From the NCBI GenBank assembly GCA_938046115.1, contig CALIXX010000004.1:1-14703 (forward strand): a stretch of 14,703 nucleotides of DNA, given 5' to 3'. The position numbers and the translations under genes are program-made. Source of the DNA: an uncultured Candidatus Saccharibacteria bacterium (lineage in GTDB: Bacteria > Patescibacteriota > Saccharimonadia > Saccharimonadales > Saccharimonadaceae). The notes beneath the pieces are model-generated. The model was not told where the DNA came from. It worked only from the letters and a program-made list of their open reading frames with translations, and searched no databases. Shown here piece by piece: positions 1-6,175 of this stretch (position 1 is its first letter; each line of letters starts with the position of its first letter).

Positions 1-2
1 GC

Positions 3-521
3 AAGACGACGGGTGGCCGCGAGCTCCTTCTCACCTTCCAAAAGGATGGCAACTTGGTGCTCTATAGCCACACTGGTACAGCTCAGTGGGCATCCAACAC
101 GCAGGGCAAGGGTGCACGCCTGGCCTTCCAGGGCGACCGCAATATCGTCGTGTACGACAAGAACAACAAGGCTGTGTGGGCATCCAGCTGGTACTGGACC
201 TTGCCACGCCGCGGTACCAAGATCAACCAGCCCGGCCAACACTGGTGGGACAAGCGCGCCAAGGCACAGCCAGCACCAGAGTGGTTCCAGGCCTCACGCC
301 GCGTTACGACCAAGCCACAAGACAGAGGTGGCATGCGGATGACTGTGGCTGATCGCACCATGAATGATATCGACGAAGTGGATTGGGCGCCCGGCTACAA
401 CCCAAACAAGCCGCGCTACATTTCGGCAACCTATGGTTGGATGTTTGTCAGTAACTGGGTAAATAACCCTGACGGCACCTCAACTGGTCATATGAATATT
501 GTCGCGACGTTCGACAACTAA
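3..521 (+). CDS. Bulb-type (B_lectin) mannose-binding lectin domain protein, 5' end cut by window
   Basis: The frame is open from the first bases, so the gene starts outside the window and 172 C-terminal residues are visible. Two QxDxNxVxY carbohydrate-binding signatures of the monocot (GNA/B_lectin) family are seen: QKDGNLVLY at visible residues 13-21 and QGDRNIVVY at 43-51, each followed by a WAS strand as in this beta-prism fold. Known for the family: binding of mannose-type sugars, in bacteria often on secreted or surface proteins and bacteriocins. After the lectin repeats comes about 115 residues rich in Trp, Tyr and Asn that I do not recognise; it ends GHMNIVATFDN. The TTG at 54 is an internal Leu codon in a lectin repeat, not a start. 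A surface adhesin is an inference; any signal peptide would lie upstream. Domain call is secure, the role is not. Confidence 0.85.
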   Translation, partial: KTTGGRELLLTFQKDGNLVLYSHTGTAQWASNTQGKGARLAFQGDRNIVVYDKNNKAVWASSWYWTLPRRGTKINQPGQHWWDKRAKAQPAPEWFQASRRVTTKPQDRGGMRMTVADRTMNDIDEVDWAPGYNPNKPRYISATYGWMFVSNWVNNPDGTSTGHMNIVATFDN

Positions 522-545
522 GCCGCGCCCCGCAGTATACACAAG

Positions 546-580
546 CAACCCCACGCTATCATTGTGTGGGGTTGTTGGGT
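546..580 (+). terminator. Possible terminator after the lectin gene
   Basis: CAACCCCAC at 546-554 pairs perfectly with GTGGGGTTG at 566-574 around an 11-base loop, 24 bases after the stop codon. The following tract is only moderately T-rich (TTGG, then TGCTCTTGATT), so it is a weak intrinsic terminator or a 3'-end stabilising hairpin. Confidence 0.5.
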
Positions 581-628
581 GCTCTTGATTAATGGCAACA
601 TAGAGTGCCAGGAGTGGGTTTGCACATG

Positions 629-669
629 TTGCTGCTTTGTATTATTATAGGGATAATACCAAACAGGGA
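629..669 (+). promoter_or_regulatory. Promoter and ribosome site of the DUF3800 gene
   Basis: GATAAT at 652-657 lies 17 bases after TTGCTG at 629-634. A start of transcription near 664 would leave a leader of about 15 bases with AGGGA at 665-669, nine bases before the ATG at 679. The -35 match is poor (TTG only), so the assignment is tentative. Confidence 0.4.
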
Positions 670-678
670 TTATACGAG

Positions 679-1446
679 ATGAAAACAATCTGCATTGACG
701 AGTCCGGTACACTAGGCTTTGGCTCCCACGAGCCCTACTTTGTCATGGCAGCGCTGATGATTGATGATGAGAAAGCAATCAAACGGATGAAGAATTTGAT
801 TCGGCGGGTAAATGCATCTGCAATGCATCAACTTCAATTAGCAAACCAAACGCAGTATAGGAATTATCTGCATATAGATAAAAACCCTAGGAATCCTTCA
901 TTTTATGATAGCATTCCATCTCTTATAAAGCAGCGCGCTCAGCGGCACATTGTTACAAGCTTATCAGCACGGGCAGATCATCGACTTGCTTATACAGTTG
1001 TCGATAAGACGGTATGGTCATCAGTCTATCAATACAATCGACATGTGCGGCATAAGATACGACAGAGGATCTTATGCCGTCTTATTAGGCAGTGGGCTTT
1101 GCAATATGACGACGATGTGCGCATTGTGGTGAGCAATAAGACAATGAAGGCAGTGGCTGCTCGTGAGATAGAAAAATATCTACACACACAACTCAGCAAT
1201 GAGCAGCGATGCCCAATGGCTCAGTTTCGTCACAAAATAGAAATCGTACCGGTTGAACCGCAGAGTCACTACGGCATCCAGATGATAGACTATATTGCTC
1301 GACTCATCAACCAGACCTATACTAAACCCATTCAGTATCGACGCCCACCGCAAAAGGAGGCGCTACATAATCTTAGTATTGCCAAGCTCCGTATTGTCAA
1401 TGGTGAGTTGATTACCGTGTGTGATTTGGCGCACGGCTTTGAATAA
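679..1446 (+). CDS. DUF3800 domain protein
   Basis: 255 residues from the ATG at 679. The protein opens with the family hallmark MKTICIDESGT (D7, E8, S9, G10) on the first beta strand and ends with the GIQMIDYIARLI helix (about residues 210-221), matching the conserved Q-x-x-D-x-x-A motif of DUF3800. I prefer ATG 679 to the in-frame TTG at 637 because the first strand begins right at MKTI and AGGGA is well placed. DUF3800 is a family of unknown biochemical role, suggested to have an RNase H-like fold with the N- and C-terminal acidic residues at the active site; it is common in accessory DNA. The gene is visibly richer in A+T and in ATA, AGG and TTA codons than its neighbours, which hints at recent gain. 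It stands alone, with a hairpin upstream and 258 gene-free bases downstream. Confidence 0.8.
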   Translation: MKTICIDESGTLGFGSHEPYFVMAALMIDDEKAIKRMKNLIRRVNASAMHQLQLANQTQYRNYLHIDKNPRNPSFYDSIPSLIKQRAQRHIVTSLSARADHRLAYTVVDKTVWSSVYQYNRHVRHKIRQRILCRLIRQWALQYDDDVRIVVSNKTMKAVAAREIEKYLHTQLSNEQRCPMAQFRHKIEIVPVEPQSHYGIQMIDYIARLINQTYTKPIQYRRPPQKEALHNLSIAKLRIVNGELITVCDLAHGFE

Positions 1447-1488
1447 TACGTTTAACACACTGCTCCTTTCTCTGATAAATTAAGTCTA

Positions 1489-1517
1489 TTGTATAGAGGT
1501 AGTGAGTAGTCTATACT
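1489..1517 (+). promoter_or_regulatory. Promoter-like site in a gene-free gap
   Basis: TTGTAT (1489-1494) and TATACT (1512-1517) are 17 bases apart. The -10 lies inside the inverted repeat GTCTATACTAGAC (1509-1521), which could act as an operator. Transcription would start near 1524. No open frame follows before the terminator at 1617. Confidence 0.4.
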
Positions 1518-1523
1518 AGACAG

Positions 1524-1642
1524 TGGAGTCAGTCATATTGTCAGCTTATTTACCGGTAAGTGAAGTAGTGCAAGAAATAATTTTCCATAGAACATTACCT
1601 GGCGATATGCATCTGTGGCGTGTTTACGAAACACGCCTTTTT
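1524..1642 (+). ncRNA. Candidate small RNA, about 120 nt
   Basis: Bounded by the promoter-like site at 1489-1517 and the strong terminator at 1617-1642. It holds the perfect palindrome TTACCGGTAA (1550-1559) and no start codon with a ribosome site and a meaningful frame. The DUF3800 stop is 170 bases before the terminator, so the terminator could instead serve a long DUF3800 3' untranslated region. No match to a known RNA family was recognised. Confidence 0.3.
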
Positions 1643-1646
1643 GTTT
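1617..1646 (+). terminator. Strong intrinsic terminator
   Basis: GGCGTGTTT (1617-1625) and AAACACGCC (1629-1637) form a perfect 9-bp stem with a three-base ACG loop, followed by TTTTT then GTTTT. Textbook Rho-independent terminator on the plus strand. Confidence 0.9.
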
Positions 1647-1666
1647 TATCTATAAATTCTCACTTG

Positions 1667-1696
1667 TTCGCATACACTACCACCTTGTGATATAAT
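1667..1696 (+). promoter_or_regulatory. Promoter of orphan gene A, predicts a leaderless mRNA
   Basis: TGATATAAT: a perfect TATAAT at 1691-1696 with the extended TGn. TTCGCA at 1667-1672 is a 4/6 -35 at 18-base spacing. Only eight bases separate the -10 from the ATG at 1705, so the expected start point (about 1703) is at the initiation codon and there is no room for a ribosome site. Confidence 0.75.
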
Positions 1697-1704
1697 CTAT
1701 CTCC

Positions 1705-2259
1705 ATGACAGAGAAGTTCCAAACATCAGCACACCCATCACCTGAAGAACCCAACGTGCAGATACATCTGCGCAATTTGCGAGCAAACGATGATGCGGAT
1801 AAGGCACGCCTTGGTGTGTGGTATGGTCTACACCGAAGTGCGGGTGATGTCTATGTGGCAGATATCGGGGTAGGGAATCAGCCGCATCATAAGGATTTGC
1901 GAGCTGCGATTGGCTTTGAATCTAAGGACTCATACCTGGTATTACCAGAGGATTTTGCTTATACACTTGGTTTTGCGTTTGGGCGCTATAATCCAGACAA
2001 GGCCGAGCAAGATGCTTATGGCGCTTCTTACGACTTGCAGGCAGAGCGCTTCCAACAGGCAGAGGTATCTGCCGCAACGACCGACGCCATTGTCCGCACA
2101 GCAATGCTTGGAATGAAGTATGCGCTTGTGGTTGACGCAAAGCAGCTAGCCGATCTACCACCGATCGTGCAGCATCCTGATACACAACTTCTTATGCCTG
2201 AAGATTGGCAGGGCAAGGTCGACACGACAGGCATCGACCGTAGTGGTCGCCCAATATAA
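1705..2259 (+). CDS. Orphan protein A (hypothetical)
   Basis: 184 residues, family not recognised. No signal peptide or membrane segment. Residues about 35-60 read ARLG, then 15 residues, then DIGVGN; the same spacing (ARLG-x15-DIAIGN) occurs in orphan protein B at 10954. Near residues 130-150 a helix with R-x3-LG-x3-A-x3-D-x2-Q also resembles B (R-x3-LG-x4-A-x3-D-x2-Q). I infer remote homology between the two. The ATG at 1705 sits eight bases behind a consensus -10, so translation is probably leaderless. It ends 12 bases from the stop of hpt on the other strand (convergent), with no clear terminator between them. Confidence 0.7.
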   Translation: MTEKFQTSAHPSPEEPNVQIHLRNLRANDDADKARLGVWYGLHRSAGDVYVADIGVGNQPHHKDLRAAIGFESKDSYLVLPEDFAYTLGFAFGRYNPDKAEQDAYGASYDLQAERFQQAEVSAATTDAIVRTAMLGMKYALVVDAKQLADLPPIVQHPDTQLLMPEDWQGKVDTTGIDRSGRPI

Positions 2260-2271
2260 CGAAGAGCACTC

Positions 2272-2808
2272 TTACTGATACACCGCCGGCTTCAGCACGC
2301 CAATATACGGCAGGTTGCGGTAGTGCTGGCGGTAGTCTAGGCCGTAGCCCACCACGAATTCATTGGGGGTAGGGATGCCGATGTAATCTGCTTGTACGTC
2401 CACCGTGCGGCGCTCGGGCTTATCTAGCAGGGTGCAGAGCTTAGTACTGGCGGTGTAGCGCTCGGCAAATAAATCAAACAGCACCTGAGCGGTGTGGCCC
2501 GTATCCACGATGTCTTCTACCAGCAGCACGTGCCGGCCAGCCACGTCTGTGTCGAGGTCCTTGAGGATGCGCACGTTACCGGTGGAGGTCAGCTCATCGC
2601 CATAGCTCGAGACATCCATAAAGTCGATTTCCAGCATGCAATCCATCGCCCGCACCAGGTCGATCATAAAGGGTGCCGCCCCGCGCAAAATACCCACCAC
2701 CAGCGGGTTTTTATCGGCGTACTCTTGGCTCAGCTGCCGGCCCAGGCGCGCCACCACCCGCGCAATGTCATCGTTGGTAAAGAGGATTGTTTCGATATCA
2801 TTATGCAT
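2272..2808 (-). CDS. hpt: Hypoxanthine phosphoribosyltransferase
   Basis: 178 residues, the normal size for bacterial HPRT. It makes IMP or GMP from hypoxanthine or guanine and PRPP in purine salvage, in the cytosol. Seen: pyrophosphate loop LRGA (41-44), SSYG of the flexible loop (67-70), PRPP motif VLLVEDIVDTGHT (94-106, with the E98-D99 acidic pair), and the C-terminal FVVGYGLDY and NLPYIGVLKP blocks. The frame runs far upstream, but that part is antisense to the NUDIX gene; ATG at 2808 gives the family's usual N-terminus and lies seven bases behind a -10 box. Salvage fits an organism that takes nucleobases from a host or community (inference). Confidence 0.96.
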   Translation of the reverse strand: MHNDIETILFTNDDIARVVARLGRQLSQEYADKNPLVVGILRGAAPFMIDLVRAMDCMLEIDFMDVSSYGDELTSTGNVRILKDLDTDVAGRHVLLVEDIVDTGHTAQVLFDLFAERYTASTKLCTLLDKPERRTVDVQADYIGIPTPNEFVVGYGLDYRQHYRNLPYIGVLKPAVYQ

Positions 2809-2815
2809 AAGAATT

Positions 2816-2824
2816 ATTGTAGCA
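2816..2824 (-). promoter_or_regulatory. Extended -10 of hpt, predicts a leaderless mRNA
   Basis: On the minus strand TGCTACAAT (-10 TACAAT at 2821-2816) lies seven bases before the ATG at 2808, so the expected transcription start is the first base of the codon or next to it. Divergent from the NUDIX promoter at 2893-2901. Confidence 0.7.
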
Positions 2825-2892
2825 GATATAGGGTGTGGGGGCGAATTTTTGGAAGATGATGTGCAGTGAGAAATGCGTGGAGGCGCGAACAA

Positions 2893-2901
2893 TGCTACAA
2901 T
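2893..2901 (+). promoter_or_regulatory. Extended -10 of the NUDIX gene, predicts a leaderless mRNA
   Basis: TGCTACAAT (-10 at 2896-2901), the same nine bases as the divergent hpt promoter. Six bases separate it from the ATG at 2908, which places the expected start of transcription on the A of ATG. Confidence 0.7.
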
Positions 2902-2907
2902 ATCATC

Positions 2908-3477
2908 ATGACACAGCGTACCATCCCACCCCATGCTCGGATGATTCCGCCCGAAGCACAGTGTGTCTTTGTGGGCGAGATATTTAGTGTTTATCAGTGG
3001 CCGCAGCGGCTGTATGATGGCTCGGTGGCGACCTTCGAGATGGTGCGCCGGCCCGATACAGTGTTCGTTATTGCAGTGGATGATGCGGGCAACGTACTGG
3101 TGAATGACGAGGAGCAGCCAGGCGGCATTGTGCGGCGTGGCCATTTGCCAGCCGGGCGGGTTGACCCCGAGGATGCGACCATCATTGCAGCAGCCCAGCG
3201 CGAACTGCGCGAGGAAACAGGCTGGGAGTTTGCCGACTGGCAGCTGCTGGAGGTAGTGCAGCCCGAGCCAAAGATAGAGTGGTTCATCCACCTGGTATTG
3301 GCCCGGCGACCAGTGCGCCACATGCCACCACGCTGTGATGCAGGCGAGCGGATTACTACTCGCGCAATTTCCTGGCAGGAGCTTGTGCAATCGGCAGTGC
3401 TGCTGCGGTATTTCCCGTGGCTGCGCGATGTTGCCTCGGTGGAGGAGCTTGCGCCGCGCCATAGGGGTGACCTATAA
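2908..3477 (+). CDS. NUDIX hydrolase, ADP-ribose pyrophosphatase-like
   Basis: 189 residues. The Nudix box spans residues 83-107 (GRVDPEDAT, then QRELREETGWE) with the metal-binding R98-E99 and E102-E103 intact. The spacing from the leading Gly to RE is one residue longer than the GX5EX7RE consensus and the glutamate after GX5 is Asp89, a small deviation. The PAG before the box is typical of the ADP-ribose or nucleoside diphosphate sugar branch; family knowledge points to cleavage of a nucleoside diphosphate linked to another moiety. The substrate cannot be read from sequence. ATG 2908 is chosen over GTG 2866 because the -10 box lies between them. ATAGG-GGTGA-CCTAT (3461-3475) makes a small hairpin over the stop codon. 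Confidence 0.88.
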   Translation: MTQRTIPPHARMIPPEAQCVFVGEIFSVYQWPQRLYDGSVATFEMVRRPDTVFVIAVDDAGNVLVNDEEQPGGIVRRGHLPAGRVDPEDATIIAAAQRELREETGWEFADWQLLEVVQPEPKIEWFIHLVLARRPVRHMPPRCDAGERITTRAISWQELVQSAVLLRYFPWLRDVASVEELAPRHRGDL

Positions 3478-3590
3478 GGGGAGTAGGGGTGTGGGTATAA
3501 CATAAGTTAGTATGGAGTGTGCTTGGTTTATCTCACACAATGAATAATAAATTGCCGCATTAGGTTTTGTCATATCGCTAGGCAAGACAA

Positions 3591-3618
3591 TTGCTCTCCT
3601 CACCAGATACGGTATAAT
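3591..3618 (+). promoter_or_regulatory. Promoter of the membrane protein gene
   Basis: TTGCTC (3591-3596), 16 bases, then a perfect TATAAT (3613-3618). The ATG at 3628 follows after nine bases, so the leader would be about three bases long, and no ribosome site is present (only AAAAATT). Confidence 0.7.
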
Positions 3619-3627
3619 AGAAAAATT

Positions 3628-4431
3628 ATGAATCGACCTATCAAGCAGATAAAACACATTAAGCAGCAGGGTAAGCTCCTGCGGATTTTTTGGCAGGCGC
3701 TGGCAGTGGCGACAGTGGTGGTGAGTGTGAAGTTCGTCCTGCACCGCCTGGGGTGGGAGCCGATCGAGCAGAGCTCGCTGCACAATAGCGTCATATCCAG
3801 CGTGACCTTTGTGATTGGTTTTTTGCTCTCGGCCACGATTGCAGACTACAAAGAGTCGGAGCGGATCCCAGCGGAGTTTGCAGCGCTGCTAGAGGATATG
3901 TATGATGATGCCGCGGCGATTCACCAGAGCTATCCGGTGTTTGATATCGATGGCTTTCGGCACCAGCTACACACTGTGGCCCAAGGGTTTTCGAGCGATG
4001 TGCGCCATTCGGCCTACGATGCCCGGCAGGATATTCGGGGCTTAACGCCGTATTTTGCCACGATGGAGCAGGGCAATGTGCCGCCTAACTTCATCGTCAA
4101 GCTCAAGCAGCAGCAGACGGTACTGCTCCGTCACCGCCACCGGGTGAATTACATCCAGCGGATCCGTTTTATTCCCTCGGCATCCATCTTGGCACGCTCC
4201 ATTGTGGTGGCGCTGCTTGGCCTCTTGCTCATTACCAACATCGACCCATTTGTCGCTAGCCTGACGGTGGTGGGGTTGATCAGCTTCGTCTTGGTGTATA
4301 TGATCATCCTCATCCACGTCATCAGCACGCCCTTCCATAAGGCTGGTAAAACCCGCGACGATGTCAGCCTCTTCCTCATTCGCGATGCGGAGGAATATCT
4401 GAGCGGCCCAAGCGATATGGCGAGTAAATAG
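3628..4431 (+). CDS. Four-helix membrane protein, possibly bestrophin-like/DUF4239
   Basis: 267 residues. Hydrophobic segments at about 20-38, 53-71, 184-203 and 208-231 give two membrane hairpins around a polar region of about 110 residues (72-183), rich in acidic and basic residues; the basic N-terminus (KQIKHIKQQGK) suggests it stays inside. The motif after helix 2 (ATIADYKESERIPAEF) and the 2+2 layout resemble bestrophin-like (DUF4239) proteins, some of which are anion channels, but I cannot confirm this by eye. No signal peptidase site. Near-leaderless start behind TATAAT. It stands alone between the NUDIX gene and the small helical protein gene. Confidence 0.7.
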   Translation: MNRPIKQIKHIKQQGKLLRIFWQALAVATVVVSVKFVLHRLGWEPIEQSSLHNSVISSVTFVIGFLLSATIADYKESERIPAEFAALLEDMYDDAAAIHQSYPVFDIDGFRHQLHTVAQGFSSDVRHSAYDARQDIRGLTPYFATMEQGNVPPNFIVKLKQQQTVLLRHRHRVNYIQRIRFIPSASILARSIVVALLGLLLITNIDPFVASLTVVGLISFVLVYMIILIHVISTPFHKAGKTRDDVSLFLIRDAEEYLSGPSDMASK

Positions 4432-4568
4432 ATCACCACGATAGCAAATCTCTGTGCTTTATCAATAAAGATATAGATAACAGGGGTATTATTACCCATA
4501 GAATAGAGGTATACGGCTATAGCAGCTCCCTTTTCGCTAGTAGGTGGCTCGCTATTATCGCCCAACAT

Positions 4569-4605
4569 TGCTATAATACAACTGTACTAACATTAACCAT
4601 GGAGG
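4569..4605 (+). promoter_or_regulatory. Promoter and strong ribosome site of the small helical protein
   Basis: Extended -10 TGCTATAAT (TATAAT at 4572-4577) gives a start near 4584 and a leader of about 29 bases. GGAGG at 4601-4605 is seven bases from the ATG at 4613. This gene thus has a proper leader, unlike most neighbours, which fits high expression. Confidence 0.75.
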
Positions 4606-4612
4606 ACATCAC

Positions 4613-4828
4613 ATGGGACTTACTGACGACATCAAAGCCAAAGCCGATGACGCACAAGCTAAGGTCAAAGCAGCAGCCAGTGACGCAAAAGACAAAGCTG
4701 AAGAAGTAGCCGAGAAGGCCAAAGATGCTGCGCAAAACGCCGTCGATACTGTGAAGGACAAGGCGAACGACGCCAAGAAAGAAGCTTACAAAGCCGAGGG
4801 CTACGTAAAGGGCAAGATGGATCAATAA
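4613..4828 (+). CDS. Small Lys/Ala-rich helical protein (LEA/CsbD-like composition)
   Basis: 71 residues made almost only of Ala, Lys, Asp and Glu with repeats of the type DKAEEVAEKAKDAA and DTVKDKANDAKKEA. An 11-residue periodicity like that of LEA group 3 proteins gives a long amphipathic helix. No Cys or Trp, no membrane segment, no signal peptide. Strong promoter, GGAGG ribosome site and a clean terminator suggest an abundant monocistronic product. Similar small proteins are stress-induced (CsbD-like, YtxH-like, LEA-like) or nucleoid-associated; membrane or protein protection under stress is an inference from composition only, and low complexity limits any homology claim. Confidence 0.75.
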   Translation: MGLTDDIKAKADDAQAKVKAAASDAKDKAEEVAEKAKDAAQNAVDTVKDKANDAKKEAYKAEGYVKGKMDQ

Positions 4829-4851
4829 ATCCTGCGCTTTTTATAGCCACC

Positions 4852-4883
4852 AGAGCTGCTCCATACATAGGGGCAGCTCTTTT
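4852..4883 (+). terminator. Intrinsic terminator of the small helical protein gene
   Basis: AGAGCTGCTCC (4852-4862) pairs with GGGGCAGCTCT (4870-4880) over 11 bp with one T-G pair and a 7-base loop, followed by TTTT. Confidence 0.85.
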
Positions 4884-4967
4884 GGTGCGAGAGTGCGCGT
4901 TTGCGAGGCGTTGGCTACTAGGACATTCGGCAAGCGAGTGGCATCTTCTTGCGATGACCTCATATAA

Positions 4968-5005
4968 ATACCCCATACCCCATAGCACATGCATGCAGGG
5001 GGTAT
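4968..5005. repeat. Tandem ATACCCC and inverted GGGGTAT
   Basis: ATACCCC occurs twice head to tail (4968-4974, 4975-4981) and its reverse complement GGGGTAT follows at 4999-5005, giving a 7-bp stem with a 17-base loop just upstream of the amidotransferase promoter. The same heptamer recurs in other intergenic gaps (4483, 5972, 6758, 7459). Confidence 0.6.
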
Positions 5006-5022
5006 TAGCTACCGCCAGGCCA

Positions 5023-5037
5023 TGCTACACTAAGGAG
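5023..5037 (+). promoter_or_regulatory. Extended -10 overlapping a ribosome-site-like AAGGAG
   Basis: TGCTACACT (-10 at 5026-5031) lies seven bases before the ATG at 5039. AAGGAG at 5032-5037 fills the gap: if transcription starts near 5038 it is not in the mRNA; if a more distant promoter is used it would be a ribosome site. Confidence 0.55.
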
Positions 5038-5038
5038 T

Positions 5039-5770
5039 ATGACGAAACCATTTGTATTGCTACAGTCGCGCCCCGAGGACGAGGCGTCGGATAATGAATA
5101 TCAGGCATTTTTGCACTTTGGTGGCCTCGCACCGACCGATCTTGAGCGAGTGCGTATCGAGGCAGGGCAGCGCCCCATGCAGCCGCTCAGCGCCTATAGT
5201 GGTGTGCTGATGGGTGGTGGCCCGGCCAACTTTGCTTATGCTCCGGCCGAGAAGCCCGCCGAGCAGCGCGAGTTCGAAGCCGCGATGATGCCACTCCTGC
5301 GCGAGATTATTGCCCATGATGTGCCATTTCTTGGCGCCTGCCTGGGGGTTGGCGCGCTGGTGTCCGCGCTGGGTGGTACGCCTAGCTTTGCGTATGGTGA
5401 GGCAATTGGTGCTGTGCCAATCACCCTCACGCCAGCGGCTGGGGATGACCCACTCCTGGCTGGCTTACCCACTACCTTCGACGGCTTCGTTGGACACAAA
5501 GAAGGGGTGCTTGAGCCACCGGCTGCCTGTACTGTCTTAGCGCGCTCGCGTACCTGCGTGCAGATGCTGCGTGTAGGGTGCAATGTGTATGCCACGCAGT
5601 TCCATCCCGAGCTCGACCCGGAGAGCCTAGCTCTGCGCATCGATATCTACCGCCATGCTGGCTACTGTGCTCCGGACGAAGCCGATACCCTCATCGCCAA
5701 TGCCCGCCAGCAAACCGTCACCGAACCAGTCAAGATCCTGTGCCGGTTTGTGCAGCGGTATCGGCAGTAG
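5039..5770 (+). CDS. Class I glutamine amidotransferase domain protein
   Basis: 243 residues with the triad of a class I (Triad) GATase: nucleophile C101 in GACLGVGAL, H189 and E191 in TQFHPEL. GGGPANF near residues 59-65 matches the oxyanion-strand GGP seen in GuaA-like domains. The family hydrolyses glutamine to deliver ammonia to a partner synthase, or acts on gamma-glutamyl substrates when free-standing. No synthetase domain is fused and none is next door, so it belongs to the stand-alone GMP-synthase-like GATase group whose substrates are mostly unknown. ATG at 5039 sits directly behind a -10 box. No hairpin terminator was found; a TTTTTT run occurs at about 5785. Confidence 0.9.
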   Translation: MTKPFVLLQSRPEDEASDNEYQAFLHFGGLAPTDLERVRIEAGQRPMQPLSAYSGVLMGGGPANFAYAPAEKPAEQREFEAAMMPLLREIIAHDVPFLGACLGVGALVSALGGTPSFAYGEAIGAVPITLTPAAGDDPLLAGLPTTFDGFVGHKEGVLEPPAACTVLARSRTCVQMLRVGCNVYATQFHPELDPESLALRIDIYRHAGYCAPDEADTLIANARQQTVTEPVKILCRFVQRYRQ

Positions 5771-6136
5771 ACCTTACGCTCAGTTTTTTATATCCTGCAT
5801 TCAGTAACTCCCTTCGAACTGTCAATAGTTGATATGGCTACTGTATTACTAGACAAAAGCCGGCTCGTAATACACACTCTATACTTACCAGATAAAGTGA
5901 CAGGGAATAGAACATAAGGGGTCTCGATACGCTAAAGAACGCGGGCTGATTATCAATTTCTTGTGCAAAACATACCCCTTAGCCTATATAGGCAGTAGGC
6001 TATAGCGCATAGCTTTGAGTAATAGCTGTAGCTAGGCACTAGCTGTATCTTGCCTGAGTGTAATTCTATAAATCCATCTATGAGTCTATATAGGGTATGG
6101 CCTATAGGGTATTGATAAAAACAGAGGTAACATGAC
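5771..6136. other. Gene-free, structured intergenic stretch
   Basis: No convincing gene here. It holds several symmetric elements: TGTATTAC/GTAATACA (5842-5849, 5867-5874), TAAGGGGT/ACCCCTTA (5915-5922, 5974-5981), the palindrome GCCTATATAGGC (5982-5993) and a direct repeat TATAGGGTAT (6089-6098, 6103-6112; period 14). TATACT at 5880-5885 could be a -10. Together these could be a small RNA locus or operators for the downstream gene. Confidence 0.5.
5915..5981 (+). ncRNA. Candidate structured RNA element
   Basis: A 67-base segment closed by a perfect 8-bp stem (TAAGGGGT with ACCCCTTA). Inside, GATACGC and GCG...TATC can pair partly. It is preceded by a possible -10 (TATACT, 5880-5885) and followed by the palindrome GCCTATATAGGC. 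No known RNA class was recognised. Confidence 0.2.
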
Positions 6137-6165
6137 TTGCAAATTATCAATATATCATATATGAT
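6137..6165 (+). promoter_or_regulatory. Promoter of orphan gene C
   Basis: TTGCAA (6137-6142), exactly 17 bases, then TATGAT (6160-6165). The expected start near 6172 is only four bases before the ATG at 6176. AAGGA at 6166-6170 looks like a ribosome site but would lie upstream of that start, so it works only if transcription begins earlier. Confidence 0.6.
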
Positions 6166-6175
6166 AAGGAACATT

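Noticed and set aside
2809..3462. Upstream 217-codon extension of the hpt frame on the minus strand
   Set aside because: It is antisense to the NUDIX gene, adds nothing of HPRT type, and the ATG at 2808 with its -10 box gives the family's normal length.
4885..5022. Possible tRNA or small RNA in the GC-rich gap after the small helical protein
   Set aside because: No cloverleaf, no TTCRA T-arm in the right place and no CCA-type end could be drawn.
5060..5640. Minus-strand frames (85 and 134 codons) inside the amidotransferase
   Set aside because: Shadows of a GC-rich coding gene with an intact catalytic triad on the plus strand.
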